A stretch of DNA of 64,000 nt from Jatrophihabitans telluris (GTDB lineage Bacteria; Actinomycetota; Actinomycetes; Mycobacteriales; Jatrophihabitantaceae). Positions 36,482 through 44,006 of the stretch are shown piece by piece. The DNA is taken from NCBI RefSeq assembly GCF_023516435.1, contig NZ_CP097332.1:372001-436000 (forward strand), read 5' to 3'. The translations under genes were made by a program, and so were the position numbers. The stretch's first letter is position 1; each line of letters starts with the position of its first letter. The notes under the pieces are model-generated. The model saw only the letters and a program-made list of their open reading frames with translations. It searched no databases and was not told where the DNA came from.

Positions 36482-36629
36482 CCCCCGAGCCGGTCCACCG
36501 TGGACCTGTCGCCGATCGGACAAGCTCGGCGGCTCGGGGGCTGGAGGTTCTGCAGCTAGCGAACTAGCGGGCAGAATCCTCCTCGTGTGTCCGAGAGCTC
36601 ATCAAGTTCTGGACCACCTCCTTTCCCAT
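36482..36629 (-). ncRNA. Structured element with two hairpins and a 16S-tail-complementary tract
   Basis: Part 1 (36482-36540): CCCCCGAGCC pairs perfectly with GGCTCGGGGG, enclosing two hairpins (GGTCCA-CCG-TGGACC and GCCGA-N10-TCGGC), a three-way junction. Part 2 (36543-36582): GGAGG-TTCTGC pairs with GCAGAA-TCCTCC (one bulge) around GCTAG-CGAA-CTAGC. On the minus strand part 2 is preceded by GGGAAAGGAGGTGGTCC (36627-36611), which matches the complement of the 16S rRNA 3' tail at nearly every base. A 21-codon minus-strand frame (36629-36564), starting MGKEVVQ and ending HEEDSAR, covers this tract and stops in hairpin 2. Which is functional, RNA or peptide, is open. Confidence 0.45.
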
Positions 36630-36743
36630 ACGCAGAACACGGTACGACGGGACGGCCCGTAGTTCCAGCAGATTTCGCCCGAAGCGTGTCGAACCGCGTG
36701 CCGAGCCCCCCGGGCTGGCTGGATGCCGCCCTGGCGTGCCAGG

Positions 36744-37607
36744 TCAGAAGCCGGTGAAGGCCCTGATGCGGTCGGACAGGCCGGGGGTGTGCGGTAGCTG
36801 GATGCCGTCCAGGGTATGGATCCGGGCCGGACCGCGGCCGCTGGAGACGAGCCAGACTCCGTCGGTGGTGAGCAGCTCGTCTCTGCTTGCCAACGCATAG
36901 CGCGTGGGGAATCCGGAGGCTTCGGCCGCGGCGAACAAGGCCTTCTGTGTGATCGAGTCGAGAATGCCGGTGGCGCCCGTGGGAGTCGTGTGCAGCCTTG
37001 CGTCGGACAGCCAGACCACCGCGGCCGTCGGCGCCTCCAGTACGTACCCGTCGGTGGTGGTGAACAGCACGTCATCGGCACCGTGCGCTTCGGCAAAGCG
37101 TCCCGCGGCGACGTTGATCGCGTAGGACAGGGTCTTGACCCCGCCCAGCAGCCAGGGGGCCGCCGCGTAGGCGTCGCTGGACGTTCCGCGCGCGAGCGTG
37201 ATCACCGAGACTCCGTCACGCCGCTGGCGCAGCGACCGCTCCGCCAGAGGTGTCACGGTCGCGATGCCGGTGATCGGGCCGGACGGGGCCGATTCGCGGC
37301 CCCGGGTGATCATCAGCTTCAGCGTCGCCTCGCCGGGAACGTCCCAGGCACCCAGCACCGTCCGGACCAACTCTTGCCACGCGGTGACGTCGACGTCGGG
37401 TAGTCCGAGGGCATGCGAGGAGTGCTGAAATCGAGCCAGGTGCTCGGGCAGGTGGTCGATCCGGTGCGAGCCGTCGGCACCGGTGACGACGCGGGTCGCC
37501 TCGAAGCAGCCGTCCCCACGCGTCAGGCCGAGGTCATCGGAGCTCAGCACCTCCGCATCCGATTCGACAACTCCCCGGCCCAGCACAGCCACCGCCCGTT
37601 TCGTCAC
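36744..37607 (-). CDS. pabC: Aminodeoxychorismate lyase / class IV aminotransferase
   Basis: 287 aa, PLP-dependent fold type IV. RGDGCFEATRV opens the domain; the PLP Lys is in GGVKTLSYAINVAA; TTDGYVLEAPTAAVVW and TTPTGATGILDSITQKAL form the cofactor phosphate site (cf. the class IV LLxGITR pattern). Makes p-aminobenzoate for folate. GTG 37607 is preferred: TAAGCT ends 7 nt upstream (leaderless), and the open frame beyond lacks homology. A branched-chain or D-amino-acid aminotransferase is the alternative, but the position matches Rv0812. Confidence 0.82.
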   Translation of the reverse strand: MTKRAVAVLGRGVVESDAEVLSSDDLGLTRGDGCFEATRVVTGADGSHRIDHLPEHLARFQHSSHALGLPDVDVTAWQELVRTVLGAWDVPGEATLKLMITRGRESAPSGPITGIATVTPLAERSLRQRRDGVSVITLARGTSSDAYAAAPWLLGGVKTLSYAINVAAGRFAEAHGADDVLFTTTDGYVLEAPTAAVVWLSDARLHTTPTGATGILDSITQKALFAAAEASGFPTRYALASRDELLTTDGVWLVSSGRGPARIHTLDGIQLPHTPGLSDRIRAFTGF

Positions 37608-37658
37608 GCCGGGCAGCTTATCCCGGACCGCCGGCGACCGACCTACGATGAACAGACC

Positions 37659-38105
37659 ATGGACCACACGCACGCAATCGACGATGCCGCGCTGGCCGAG
37701 CGGCTGCGCGAACGAGGCCTGCGGATGACATCGCAGCGCGCGAGCGTTATGGCCGCTGTGACCAAGCTCGTGCACGCCACCCCCGATCAGGTGGCCGATG
37801 CCGTCCCAGAGATCGACCTCACCACCGTCTACCGCACGTTGGAAACGCTGGAAGAACTGGGCATCCTCGCCCACACCCACCTCGGCCACGGCGCACCGTC
37901 GTACCGGTTGGCCGACGACGACCACATCCACGTGGTCTGCCACCGCTGCTCATCGGTGACCGACGCGCCCCCCGAGCTTGCCGACAGCCTCGCTCGCCAG
38001 CTGGAATCCGAGCGCGGCTTCCTGCTCGATCGCTCACACTTCACCGTCTTCGGCACCTGCGCCGACTGCGCGGCCGACACCGCCTCGGCGGGAAGGACCC
38101 ACTGA
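37659..38105 (+). CDS. Fur-family metalloregulator
   Basis: 148 aa. Winged helix RGLRMTSQRASVMAAVTKLV with DLTTVYRTLETLEELGILAH. The metal site is DDDHIHVVCHRC; structural zinc Cys in CHRC and TCADC. A TACGAT -10 box ends 9 nt before the ATG. The TGA overlaps the ygfZ ATG by one base (TGATG). Which metal it senses (Fe, Zn or Mn) cannot be settled from these motifs. It is coupled to an Fe-S protein, which slightly favours iron or peroxide. Confidence 0.9.
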   Translation: MDHTHAIDDAALAERLRERGLRMTSQRASVMAAVTKLVHATPDQVADAVPEIDLTTVYRTLETLEELGILAHTHLGHGAPSYRLADDDHIHVVCHRCSSVTDAPPELADSLARQLESERGFLLDRSHFTVFGTCADCAADTASAGRTH

Positions 38106-39160
38106 TGGCTGACTACCGCTCACCGTTGCTCGACCGGCCCGGCGCGGTCGCCGCGGACGGCATCGACGCGGGCATCGCCTGGCACTACGGCAACCCGTTG
38201 GGCGAGCAGCGCGCCGCCGACACCACCGCCGTCCTGATCGATCGGTCGAATCGTGATGTCCTGCTCGTACCGGGACCGGACCGGCTGGGCTGGTTGCACG
38301 CCATCACCTCGCAGCACTTCGAGTCCCTGACCGAGGGAGCGTCCACCGAGTCACTCGTGCTCAGCCCGAACGGTCACGTCGAGCAGCACTGGAACGTCAC
38401 CGAACTCGGCGGCCAGATCTGGATCGACACCGAGCCGGGTGCCGCGGATGAGGTCCTGGGTTACCTGCTCAAGATGCGCTTTCTCAAGCAGGTCGAGCCC
38501 GCGATCGTGACGGCGGCCTTCGCGGTCCTGAGCGTGGTCGGCCCGTCGGCGCCGCTGGTGCTTGCCGCGTCCGGCCTGCCCGTGCCTGCCGACGCCGCTG
38601 TTCCGCTGGCCGATGGTGGTCTGGTCCGGGCGGTGCCGCGGGGATTCGACGTGATCGTCCCGCGGGCGGATCTGCAAAGGATTGCCGACGCGGTCATCGC
38701 TGCCGGTGCGGTCCCGGCCGGCTCCTGGGCCGATGATGCCCTTCGGATCGTTCGTCGTCAGCCCCGCCTGGGCGTCGACACCGACCATCGCACCATCCCA
38801 CATGAGCTGGCGTGGATCGGCACCGCGGTCCACCTGGACAAGGGTTGTTACCGGGGCCAGGAAACCGTCGCGCGGGTGCAGAACCTCGGTAAGCCACCGC
38901 GGCGACTGGTGCTGCTGCACCTGGCCGGCGAGAGCGAGCAATTGCCGCCGCCGGGCAGCCCGGTCGAACGGGACGGCCGGGTAGTCGGATTCTCCGGCAC
39001 GGCGGCCCACCACTACGAGTACGGACCGATTGCGCTGGCTGTGGTCAAGCGCGGGATCGGCGCGCAGGATGTGTTGTCGGTCGGCGGCCAGACCGCGGCT
39101 CTGGATCCGGATGACGCCGAGTTCGTGCCGGTCGAGGGATTCGCAGGTCACCGCGCCTGA
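38105..39160 (+). CDS. ygfZ: Folate-binding Fe-S assembly/repair protein YgfZ
   Basis: 351 aa, related to the T protein of glycine cleavage. The diagnostic motif KGCYRGQETVARV (Cys essential in E. coli) is present. The N-terminal folate domain contains LLVPGPDRLGWLHAITSQ. Supports maturation of Fe-S enzymes such as MiaB in a tetrahydrofolate-dependent way. Translationally coupled to the Fur-family gene. The stop lies 14 bp before repeat array C. Confidence 0.92.
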   Translation: MADYRSPLLDRPGAVAADGIDAGIAWHYGNPLGEQRAADTTAVLIDRSNRDVLLVPGPDRLGWLHAITSQHFESLTEGASTESLVLSPNGHVEQHWNVTELGGQIWIDTEPGAADEVLGYLLKMRFLKQVEPAIVTAAFAVLSVVGPSAPLVLAASGLPVPADAAVPLADGGLVRAVPRGFDVIVPRADLQRIADAVIAAGAVPAGSWADDALRIVRRQPRLGVDTDHRTIPHELAWIGTAVHLDKGCYRGQETVARVQNLGKPPRRLVLLHLAGESEQLPPPGSPVERDGRVVGFSGTAAHHYEYGPIALAVVKRGIGAQDVLSVGGQTAALDPDDAEFVPVEGFAGHRA

Positions 39161-39174
39161 TCACCGCCACCCTG

Positions 39175-39285
39175 CGTTCAGGTTGCCCTCGTTGCGAGCA
39201 ACGAGGGCAACCTCAACGGGGTTTGGCTCGCAACGAGGGCAACCTCAACGGGGTTTGGCTCGCAACGAGGGCAACGTCAACGGGT
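39175..39285. repeat. GTTG-core repeat array C (1 inverted + 3 direct units), running into crcB
   Basis: GGTTGCCCTCGTTGC (39181-39195), gap GA, GCAACGAGGGCAACC (39198-39212): a perfect 15-bp hairpin between the inverted unit and the first direct one. Direct cores start at about 39198, 39230 and 39262 (period 32) with the local filler GGGGTTTGGCTC. The third core reads GGGCAACGTCAACG, and its TCA is the crcB stop codon (39277-39279). Both flanking genes, ygfZ and crcB, therefore read into the array in the same sense. Confidence 0.9.
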
Positions 39286-39639
39286 GAAGGTGTAGCCGGC
39301 GGCGGCTGCGGCGATGCCGAGGACGACGCTCATGGCGAGGTATCCCACGGCGAGCAGGGATTTGCGACCCTGCCACAGTTCGACGGTCTCCACCGAGAAC
39401 GCAGAGAAGGTGGTCAGGCCGCCGCAGAATCCCGTTCCCAGCAAGGCCTTTCCGGTGCCGCCGAGCGAACCGCCCGTCACCGCGCCGAGGACGAGCCCGA
39501 GCATCAGGCAACCGACGAGGTTCACGGCAAGGGTGCCTACCGGGAAGGCCCAACCGAGCCGGTGTTTGAGGTAGCTGTCGCCCAGGTAGCGGACGGGAGC
39601 CCCGATCGCTCCGCCGAGCAACACGCACAACGCCGTCAC
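39277..39639 (-). CDS. crcB: Fluoride channel CrcB/Fluc, subunit 1
   Basis: 120 aa, four TM. Family motifs GGAIGAPVRYLGD, FPVGTLAVNLVGCLMLGL (pore Asn) and GFCGGLTTFSAFSVE (Phe-box and the Na-site region). Exports fluoride passively. The GTG start overlaps the upstream crcB's TGA (GTGA). The final codons and stop (FTR-stop) come from the last unit of repeat array C, so the repeat has shaped the C-terminus. Confidence 0.95.
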   Translation of the reverse strand: MTALCVLLGGAIGAPVRYLGDSYLKHRLGWAFPVGTLAVNLVGCLMLGLVLGAVTGGSLGGTGKALLGTGFCGGLTTFSAFSVETVELWQGRKSLLAVGYLAMSVVLGIAAAAAGYTFTR

Positions 39640-40112
39640 GGCAGCTCCGGGTCGAACGGATCGACGCCCTCATGGGTCCTGGCGACCCGCAGCCGAGGTT
39701 CGAGCCTCCGTAGGAGCGTCATCGCTCCGGCCGCCGCCGCGACACCTCCGAGCACGCTGAGCGCCGCGTAGGCGACCGCCGTGCCCAGGTGGGAATCGGC
39801 GAGCAGCGCGCGGTTCTCCGCCGCGAAGGTCGAGAAGGTGGTCCAACCACCCAGCAGCCCGGTGCCGAGACCGGGTCGGACGAGCCGGTGCGGGCGCCAG
39901 ATCTCGGTGACCGCGACCACCAGCAGCCCGAGCAGCATCGACCCGGACACGTTGATGACCAGGGTGCTCCACGCGATCGTGCCCGCCTCGACCGGCCACG
40001 CGGTGGCCACGCCGTAGCGGGCAAGACTCCCGAGCCCTCCTCCGGCGGCGATGACGGCCACCGATGCCCAGTCCGGACGGAACGGGGTGCGTCGCTCGAG
40101 CGTTGCGCTCAC
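39636..40112 (-). CDS. crcB: Fluoride channel CrcB/Fluc, subunit 2
   Basis: 158 aa. GGGLGSLARYGVA, AWSTLVINVSGSMLLGL and GLLGGWTTFSTFAAEN are the Fluc motifs. The extra 35 residues at the C-terminus are hydrophilic (RRLEPRLRVARTHEGVDPFD). Paired crcB genes are common in Gram-positive bacteria. Starts GTG 40112, overlapping the stop of the oxidoreductase (GTGA): three genes are in one coupled operon. Confidence 0.94.
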   Translation of the reverse strand: MSATLERRTPFRPDWASVAVIAAGGGLGSLARYGVATAWPVEAGTIAWSTLVINVSGSMLLGLLVVAVTEIWRPHRLVRPGLGTGLLGGWTTFSTFAAENRALLADSHLGTAVAYAALSVLGGVAAAAGAMTLLRRLEPRLRVARTHEGVDPFDPELP

Positions 40113-41101
40113 CCGAGCGCGTCCGGGTCCTCGGCGAAGGACACCCCCAGCTGGTCGAGGCACTGCTGCAGGATGGCCTGCACGGCCACGCTGTCGGCCA
40201 GCGGCATGATGGCGCTCTCGGTGCGTCCGGCGGCGAGGCATCCGGTCACCTCGGCGATCTCGTGGGCGTAGCCGTTGCCCGTCGGGGGCAGCACCAGCGA
40301 CTGTGGTTCCTCCGAGCCGAGGTGCAGGACGATCTCGGTGGGATGGTGGAATCGGGGGCGGACGTCGATCCAGCCGGTGGTCCCGAAGATCCGCGCGTGC
40401 CCGGGCATCGGGCTGTGCAGCGACGTCATGAGGGTCGCGTTGCGGCCGTCGTCGTAGCCGAGCAGGATGCTCACCCCGGCGTCCACCCCGGAGGGTTCGA
40501 GGGAACCGCAGGCGGTGACCGAATCGGGATTTCCCAGGAACCATTGGGCGAACGACGCCGGATAGACGGCGAGATCCAGCGTTGCGCCCCCACCCAGCTC
40601 GTGGGCGAAGATCCGGTCGGACGGGTCGAAGTCGCGGGTCACTCCGAGATCGGCCTGCACGGAGCGGACCTCGCCGATGGCGCCCTGTGCAACCAGTTCC
40701 CTGGCCCGGGCGACGGCGGGCTGGAAGCGCGTCCACATCGCCTCCATCGCGAATACCCCGGTCTCGCGCGCGACGGCAACGATGTCCTGCGCGCCGGCCA
40801 GGGTGGCGGTGAACGCCTTCTCCACCAGGACGGCCTTGCCGGCGCGCAGGGCCGCAACGGCGATCGCGTGGTGCTGCGGGTGCGGAGTGGCAATGTAGAC
40901 GACGTCGACGTCCGGCGCGTCGATCAGCTCCCGGTAGGACCCGTAGGCCGTGGGAATGTCGTGCCCGGCGGCGAAGGATCGGGCTCGATCGGGCGAGCGG
41001 GAGGCCACGGCCGTCAGTTGGGCGTCAGGCACTTGGGCGAAGTCGCCGGCCACGTTCGCGGCGATCCGGCCCGGCCCGATGATGCCCCACGAGATTGTCA
41101 T
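40109..41101 (-). CDS. Gfo/Idh/MocA-family oxidoreductase
   Basis: 330 aa. N-terminal Rossmann fold, WGIIGPGRIAANVAGDF, then VYIATPHPQHHAIAVAAL and VLVEKAFT, with the Glu-Lys (EKP-like) motif. The C-terminal part is an alpha/beta substrate domain (GGGATLDLAVYPASFAQWFL). NAD(P)-dependent sugar, inositol or dihydrodiol dehydrogenases are the likely range. First gene of the operon with two crcB genes, an unexpected pairing. TAGGCT ends 7 nt before the ATG (leaderless). Confidence 0.9.
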   Translation of the reverse strand: MTISWGIIGPGRIAANVAGDFAQVPDAQLTAVASRSPDRARSFAAGHDIPTAYGSYRELIDAPDVDVVYIATPHPQHHAIAVAALRAGKAVLVEKAFTATLAGAQDIVAVARETGVFAMEAMWTRFQPAVARARELVAQGAIGEVRSVQADLGVTRDFDPSDRIFAHELGGGATLDLAVYPASFAQWFLGNPDSVTACGSLEPSGVDAGVSILLGYDDGRNATLMTSLHSPMPGHARIFGTTGWIDVRPRFHHPTEIVLHLGSEEPQSLVLPPTGNGYAHEIAEVTGCLAAGRTESAIMPLADSVAVQAILQQCLDQLGVSFAEDPDALG

Positions 41102-41108
41102 GATGAGC

Positions 41109-41198
41109 AGCCTAGGGCGGACCGTGCGCGGTCGACCCGGGGAGTCGACACGGGAGTGTCCGCGAGTGGCTCGGAGCAGGACGCGCCCTCACTAGACT
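41109..41198. promoter_or_regulatory. Divergent leaderless promoters of the mocA-like and tsaD genes
   Basis: TAGGCT (minus strand, 41114-41109) ends 7 nt before the oxidoreductase ATG, and TAGACT (41193-41198) ends 6 nt before the tsaD GTG. Neither gene has a Shine-Dalgarno sequence. Transcription would start at or next to the start codon in both directions. Confidence 0.6.
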
Positions 41199-41204
41199 GG
41201 CCCG

Positions 41205-42233
41205 GTGACCATCGTCATGGGCATCGAGACCTCGTGCGACGAAACCGGTGTCGGCTTCGTCGAGAACGGCAAGCTGCTCGGTGACGCGTTGTCCTCGTCG
41301 ATGGCCGAGCACGTCCGGTTCGGCGGCGTCGTACCGGAGATCGCTGCTCGGGCGCATGTTTCCGCGCTCGTTCCGACGGTCCGCCAGGCGCTGAACAACG
41401 CAGACCTTTCTCTGGCCGACGTCGGCGCGGTGGCGGTGACGGCCGGGCCTGGCCTGGCTACCGCCCTGCACGTGGGCGTTGCCGCGGCGAAGGCCTATGC
41501 GCTCGCTCTCGACGTCCCGTTGTACGCGGTGCATCATCTGGCTGGGCACGCCGCCGCCGACACCCTCGAACACGGGCCGTTGCCGCCGCGGTGTGTCGTG
41601 CTGATCGTGTCGGGTGGCCACACCTCACTGCTGCTCGTCGAAGATCTGGTCCGCATCCCGATCGTGCACCTGTCCGACACCCTCGACGACGCGGCCGGCG
41701 AGGCGTTCGACAAGGTGGCGAGGGTGCTCGGTCTGCCCTACCCGGGCGGCCCGTCGATCGACCGTGCAGCCCGGTCGGGCGACCCGGCGGCGGTGGCGTT
41801 CCCGCGTCCGCTCACCGGGCCGGGCGATGACGCCCTGGGCTTCTCGTTCTCGGGCTTGAAGACCGCGGTGGCCCGCTACGTGGAGCGCGGACCGGCCGCC
41901 GGCGTCAGTGTTGAGGACATCGCCGCGTCGTTCCAGGAGTCGGTCGCCGACGTGCTCACGCTCAAGGCGCTGCGGGCCTGTCGGGCGATGGAGGTGGACA
42001 CCCTCGTCATCGTCGGGGGCGTCGCGGCCAACTCGCGAATCCGAGCGCTGGCCCAGCAACGCTGCGACGAGGCGGGCGTCGAACTCCGGGTCCCCCCGAT
42101 GCGGTTGTGCACCGACAACGGGGCCATGATCGCGGCCATCGGAGATCTCCTGGTGCAGGCGGGGGCAGCCCCGTCACCGGAGCGGTTCCCGGCCACCCCG
42201 ACGATCCCGCTCACGGACGCCCAGCTGTACTGA
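41205..42233 (+). CDS. tsaD: tRNA threonylcarbamoyladenosine synthase subunit TsaD
   Basis: 342 aa, ASKHA fold. [15 protein letters not shown] at the N-terminus, metal-binding [34 protein letters not shown] and [12 protein letters not shown]-like [13 protein letters not shown] near the end. Transfers the threonylcarbamoyl group to A37 of ANN-reading tRNAs. The GTG start has TAGACT 6 nt before it. tsaB/E are not adjacent. Repeat array D begins 4 bp behind the stop. Confidence 0.97.
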   Translation: MTIVMGIETSCDETGVGFVENGKLLGDALSSSMAEHVRFGGVVPEIAARAHVSALVPTVRQALNNADLSLADVGAVAVTAGPGLATALHVGVAAAKAYALALDVPLYAVHHLAGHAAADTLEHGPLPPRCVVLIVSGGHTSLLLVEDLVRIPIVHLSDTLDDAAGEAFDKVARVLGLPYPGGPSIDRAARSGDPAAVAFPRPLTGPGDDALGFSFSGLKTAVARYVERGPAAGVSVEDIAASFQESVADVLTLKALRACRAMEVDTLVIVGGVAANSRIRALAQQRCDEAGVELRVPPMRLCTDNGAMIAAIGDLLVQAGAAPSPERFPATPTIPLTDAQLY

Positions 42234-42237
42234 CCCC

Positions 42238-42391
42238 GCGTTGACGTTGCCCTTGTTGCTCGCCCACCTGCGTTGACGTTGCCCTTGTTGCTCGCCCGCC
42301 AGCGTTGACGTTGCCCTTGTTGCTCGCCCGCCAGCGTTGACGTTGCCCTTGTTGCTCGCCCGCCCGCGTTGACGTTGCCCTTGTTGCTCTC
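42238..42391. repeat. GTTG-core repeat array D (5 units) behind tsaD
   Basis: Five direct copies of GTTGACGTTGCCCTTGTTGC, at 42240, 42272, 42304, 42336 and 42368 (exact 32-bp period), with filler TCGCCCGCCAGC or close variants. The core differs from the other arrays at two places (GAC for GAG, CTTG for CTCG). It reads in the tsaD sense and starts 4 bp after its stop codon. There is no inverted unit here. Confidence 0.9.
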
Positions 42392-42403
42392 CCGTACTCG
42401 GTT

Positions 42404-42475
42404 GTGAGCGCTCACTTCACATGAGGGCGCTCACATTTCACCTCGTCTGCTAGCAACCCGCTTGCAATTGCTAGC
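42404..42475. promoter_or_regulatory. Three dyads upstream of the XRE-hbhA operon
   Basis: GTGAGCGCTCAC (42404-42415) is a perfect palindrome; TGAGGGCGCTCA (42422-42433) is a near copy. Further in, GCTAGCAA (42449-42456) and TTGCTAGC (42468-42475) are perfect 8-bp inverted arms. The last pair is nearest to the gene and suits autoregulation by the XRE protein; the first two suggest a second regulator. Confidence 0.6.
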
Positions 42476-42496
42476 GCAGGACGTCATCGTGGAGGG

Positions 42497-42940
42497 GTGA
42501 ACGTGGACGAGCTCAAGGACGCGGCCAAGTTGCCCACCCTGACGGTTGGCACGATCGGCGACTTCATCCGTGAGCAACGCGAGCAGGCTCAGGTATCGCT
42601 GCGCCAGCTGTCGAAGTTGGCCGGGGTATCGAACCCGTACCTGTCCCAGATCGAGCGGGGCCTGCGCAAGCCGAGTGCGGAGATCCTCCAGCAGATTGCG
42701 AAGGGGCTGCGGATTTCGGCCGAGCAGCTCTACATCCGCGCCGGCATCCTCGAGAACCGCATCGGTGACTCCGAGGTCGTGGCCACGATCTTGGCCGAGC
42801 CAATGCTCACCGAACGCCAGAAATCCGTTCTCATCGAAATCTACGAGTCGTTCCGCCGCGAGAACGCCCACGGGACGGAGCCGACGTCAGAAGCCGAACC
42901 AGCAGGCGGTTTTGCGCCGCCCGTTCGCCCTGCGCCCTGA
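42497..42940 (+). CDS. XRE-family regulator of the hbhA locus
   Basis: 147 aa. The helix-turn-helix (about 22-76) is IREQREQAQVSLRQLSKLAG, VSNPYLSQIERGLRKPSAEI, with a C-terminal helical segment TERQKSVLIEIYESFRRENA. GTG 42497 has GGAGGGG 4-6 nt upstream. This gene type (Rv0474) precedes hbhA in mycobacteria. It probably controls itself and the next gene. Confidence 0.9.
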   Translation: MNVDELKDAAKLPTLTVGTIGDFIREQREQAQVSLRQLSKLAGVSNPYLSQIERGLRKPSAEILQQIAKGLRISAEQLYIRAGILENRIGDSEVVATILAEPMLTERQKSVLIEIYESFRRENAHGTEPTSEAEPAGGFAPPVRPAP

Positions 42941-42986
42941 GGGCGTACCGACACCCGAATCAACACCCGACAGACAAGGAATGATC

Positions 42987-43862
42987 ATGTCGATCCTCAC
43001 CGACGCCCGTAACCACGCCGGTTCAGCCGTTGCCGGCAGCAAGACGGCCTTCGCCGCTCTCGGCGCCGTCGACCTCATCCTCGAGACCGTGGCAGGCAGT
43101 CTGAGCAAGCGGGCCGAGACCCTGCCGGCCGAGACACTGTCCACCCTGTTCAAGGCGCAGGAGACCGGAAAGGTGCGCCTGACCAAGGCCCAGTCCGAGG
43201 CCCGGGCCACGGTGGGCGAGCTCCGCGGCAAGGTCGAAGCCGGCGTTGCCGCGGCCGCGCAGCTGCGATCACTCGACCTACCCGAGCTGGCCAAGGACAC
43301 CGGCGAGGGTTACCTCGCGCTCGCGAAGAACGTCTACGCCAGCCTGAGCGCGCGCGGCGAGACCACCTTCGCCGACCTGAAGAACGACCCGCGGCTGGGC
43401 AAGCTCGTCGGGGTCGCCGAGACCGCGATCGCTCCACTGCTCGAACAGGTTGCCGACACGTACGCCTCGACAGTGTCGCCGGTCGTGAACCAGGCCCTGG
43501 GTGCGGTGAGGTCAGTCAGCCCGATCGGCACGTCTACGGCACGTACCCCGGTCGTGACCGTCACCAGTCCGAGCGTCGCAAAGCAAGCGTCGGTCGAGGC
43601 GCCGGCTCGCAAGGCGCCCGCCAAGACCGCAGCCAGGAAGGCGGCCGCCAAGACCGCAGCCACGAAGGCGCCCGCCAAGACCGCAGCCAGGAAGGCGGCC
43701 GCCAAGACCGCAGCCACGAAGGCGGCCGCCAAGACCGCAGCCACGAAGGCGCCCGCCAAGACCGCAGCCACGAAGGCGCCCGCCAAGACCGCAGCCAGGA
43801 AGGCGGCCGCCAAGACCGCAGCCACGAAGGCGCCGACGAAGGCCGGCGACGCTCCGGCCTGA
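42987..43862 (+). CDS. hbhA: Heparin-binding haemagglutinin-like protein with Lys/Ala-rich tail
   Basis: 291 aa. The N-terminal 190 residues are helical and coiled-coil-like (GAVDLILETVAGSLSKRAET, LRSLDLPELAKDTGEGYLAL), as in HbhA. The C-terminal third is a Lys-Ala-Pro-Thr-rich tail made of 9-residue units (K-A-P/A-A-K-T-A-A-R/T), comparable to the heparin-binding tail of HbhA and also histone H1-like, so nucleoid binding is an alternative. AAGGA fits ATG 42987 (6 nt) better than ATG 42981 (directly adjoining). The neighbours XRE and DUF2516 match Rv0474-Rv0476. Confidence 0.82.
   Translation: MSILTDARNHAGSAVAGSKTAFAALGAVDLILETVAGSLSKRAETLPAETLSTLFKAQETGKVRLTKAQSEARATVGELRGKVEAGVAAAAQLRSLDLPELAKDTGEGYLALAKNVYASLSARGETTFADLKNDPRLGKLVGVAETAIAPLLEQVADTYASTVSPVVNQALGAVRSVSPIGTSTARTPVVTVTSPSVAKQASVEAPARKAPAKTAARKAAAKTAATKAPAKTAARKAAAKTAATKAAAKTAATKAPAKTAATKAPAKTAARKAAAKTAATKAPTKAGDAPA
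43611..43826 (+). repeat. Eight in-frame 27-bp repeats in the hbhA tail
   Basis: Eight exact-length 27-bp units, each encoding KA(P/A)AKTAA(R/T), with very few base differences. Pattern of unit types: P-R, A-T, P-R, A-T, A-T, P-T, P-R, A-T. The number of units is likely to vary between strains. Confidence 0.92.
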
Positions 43863-44006
43863 ATGCAGGACCGGTTGTTCTGAACGGCGATTCGGCCTGT
43901 TCAGCTCGGGCGTTCGACGCGCGGACCGGCTGAAGTCTTCGAACCTGTCCTCCCTCGGACGCCTCGCGGCGAGCGACGAGCGCGCGCGGTTGGTTACCCT
44001 GACGGC

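Noticed and set aside
41102-41204. A fluoride riboswitch for the crcB operon.
   Set aside because: The gap holds only two leaderless promoters; the GGCGATG-type core of that riboswitch is absent.
15731-42391. The repeats as coding sequence (frames reading RNEGNLNG or ATRATST).
   Set aside because: The 32-bp period is not a multiple of 3, so each unit shifts frame; no start or ribosome site fits.
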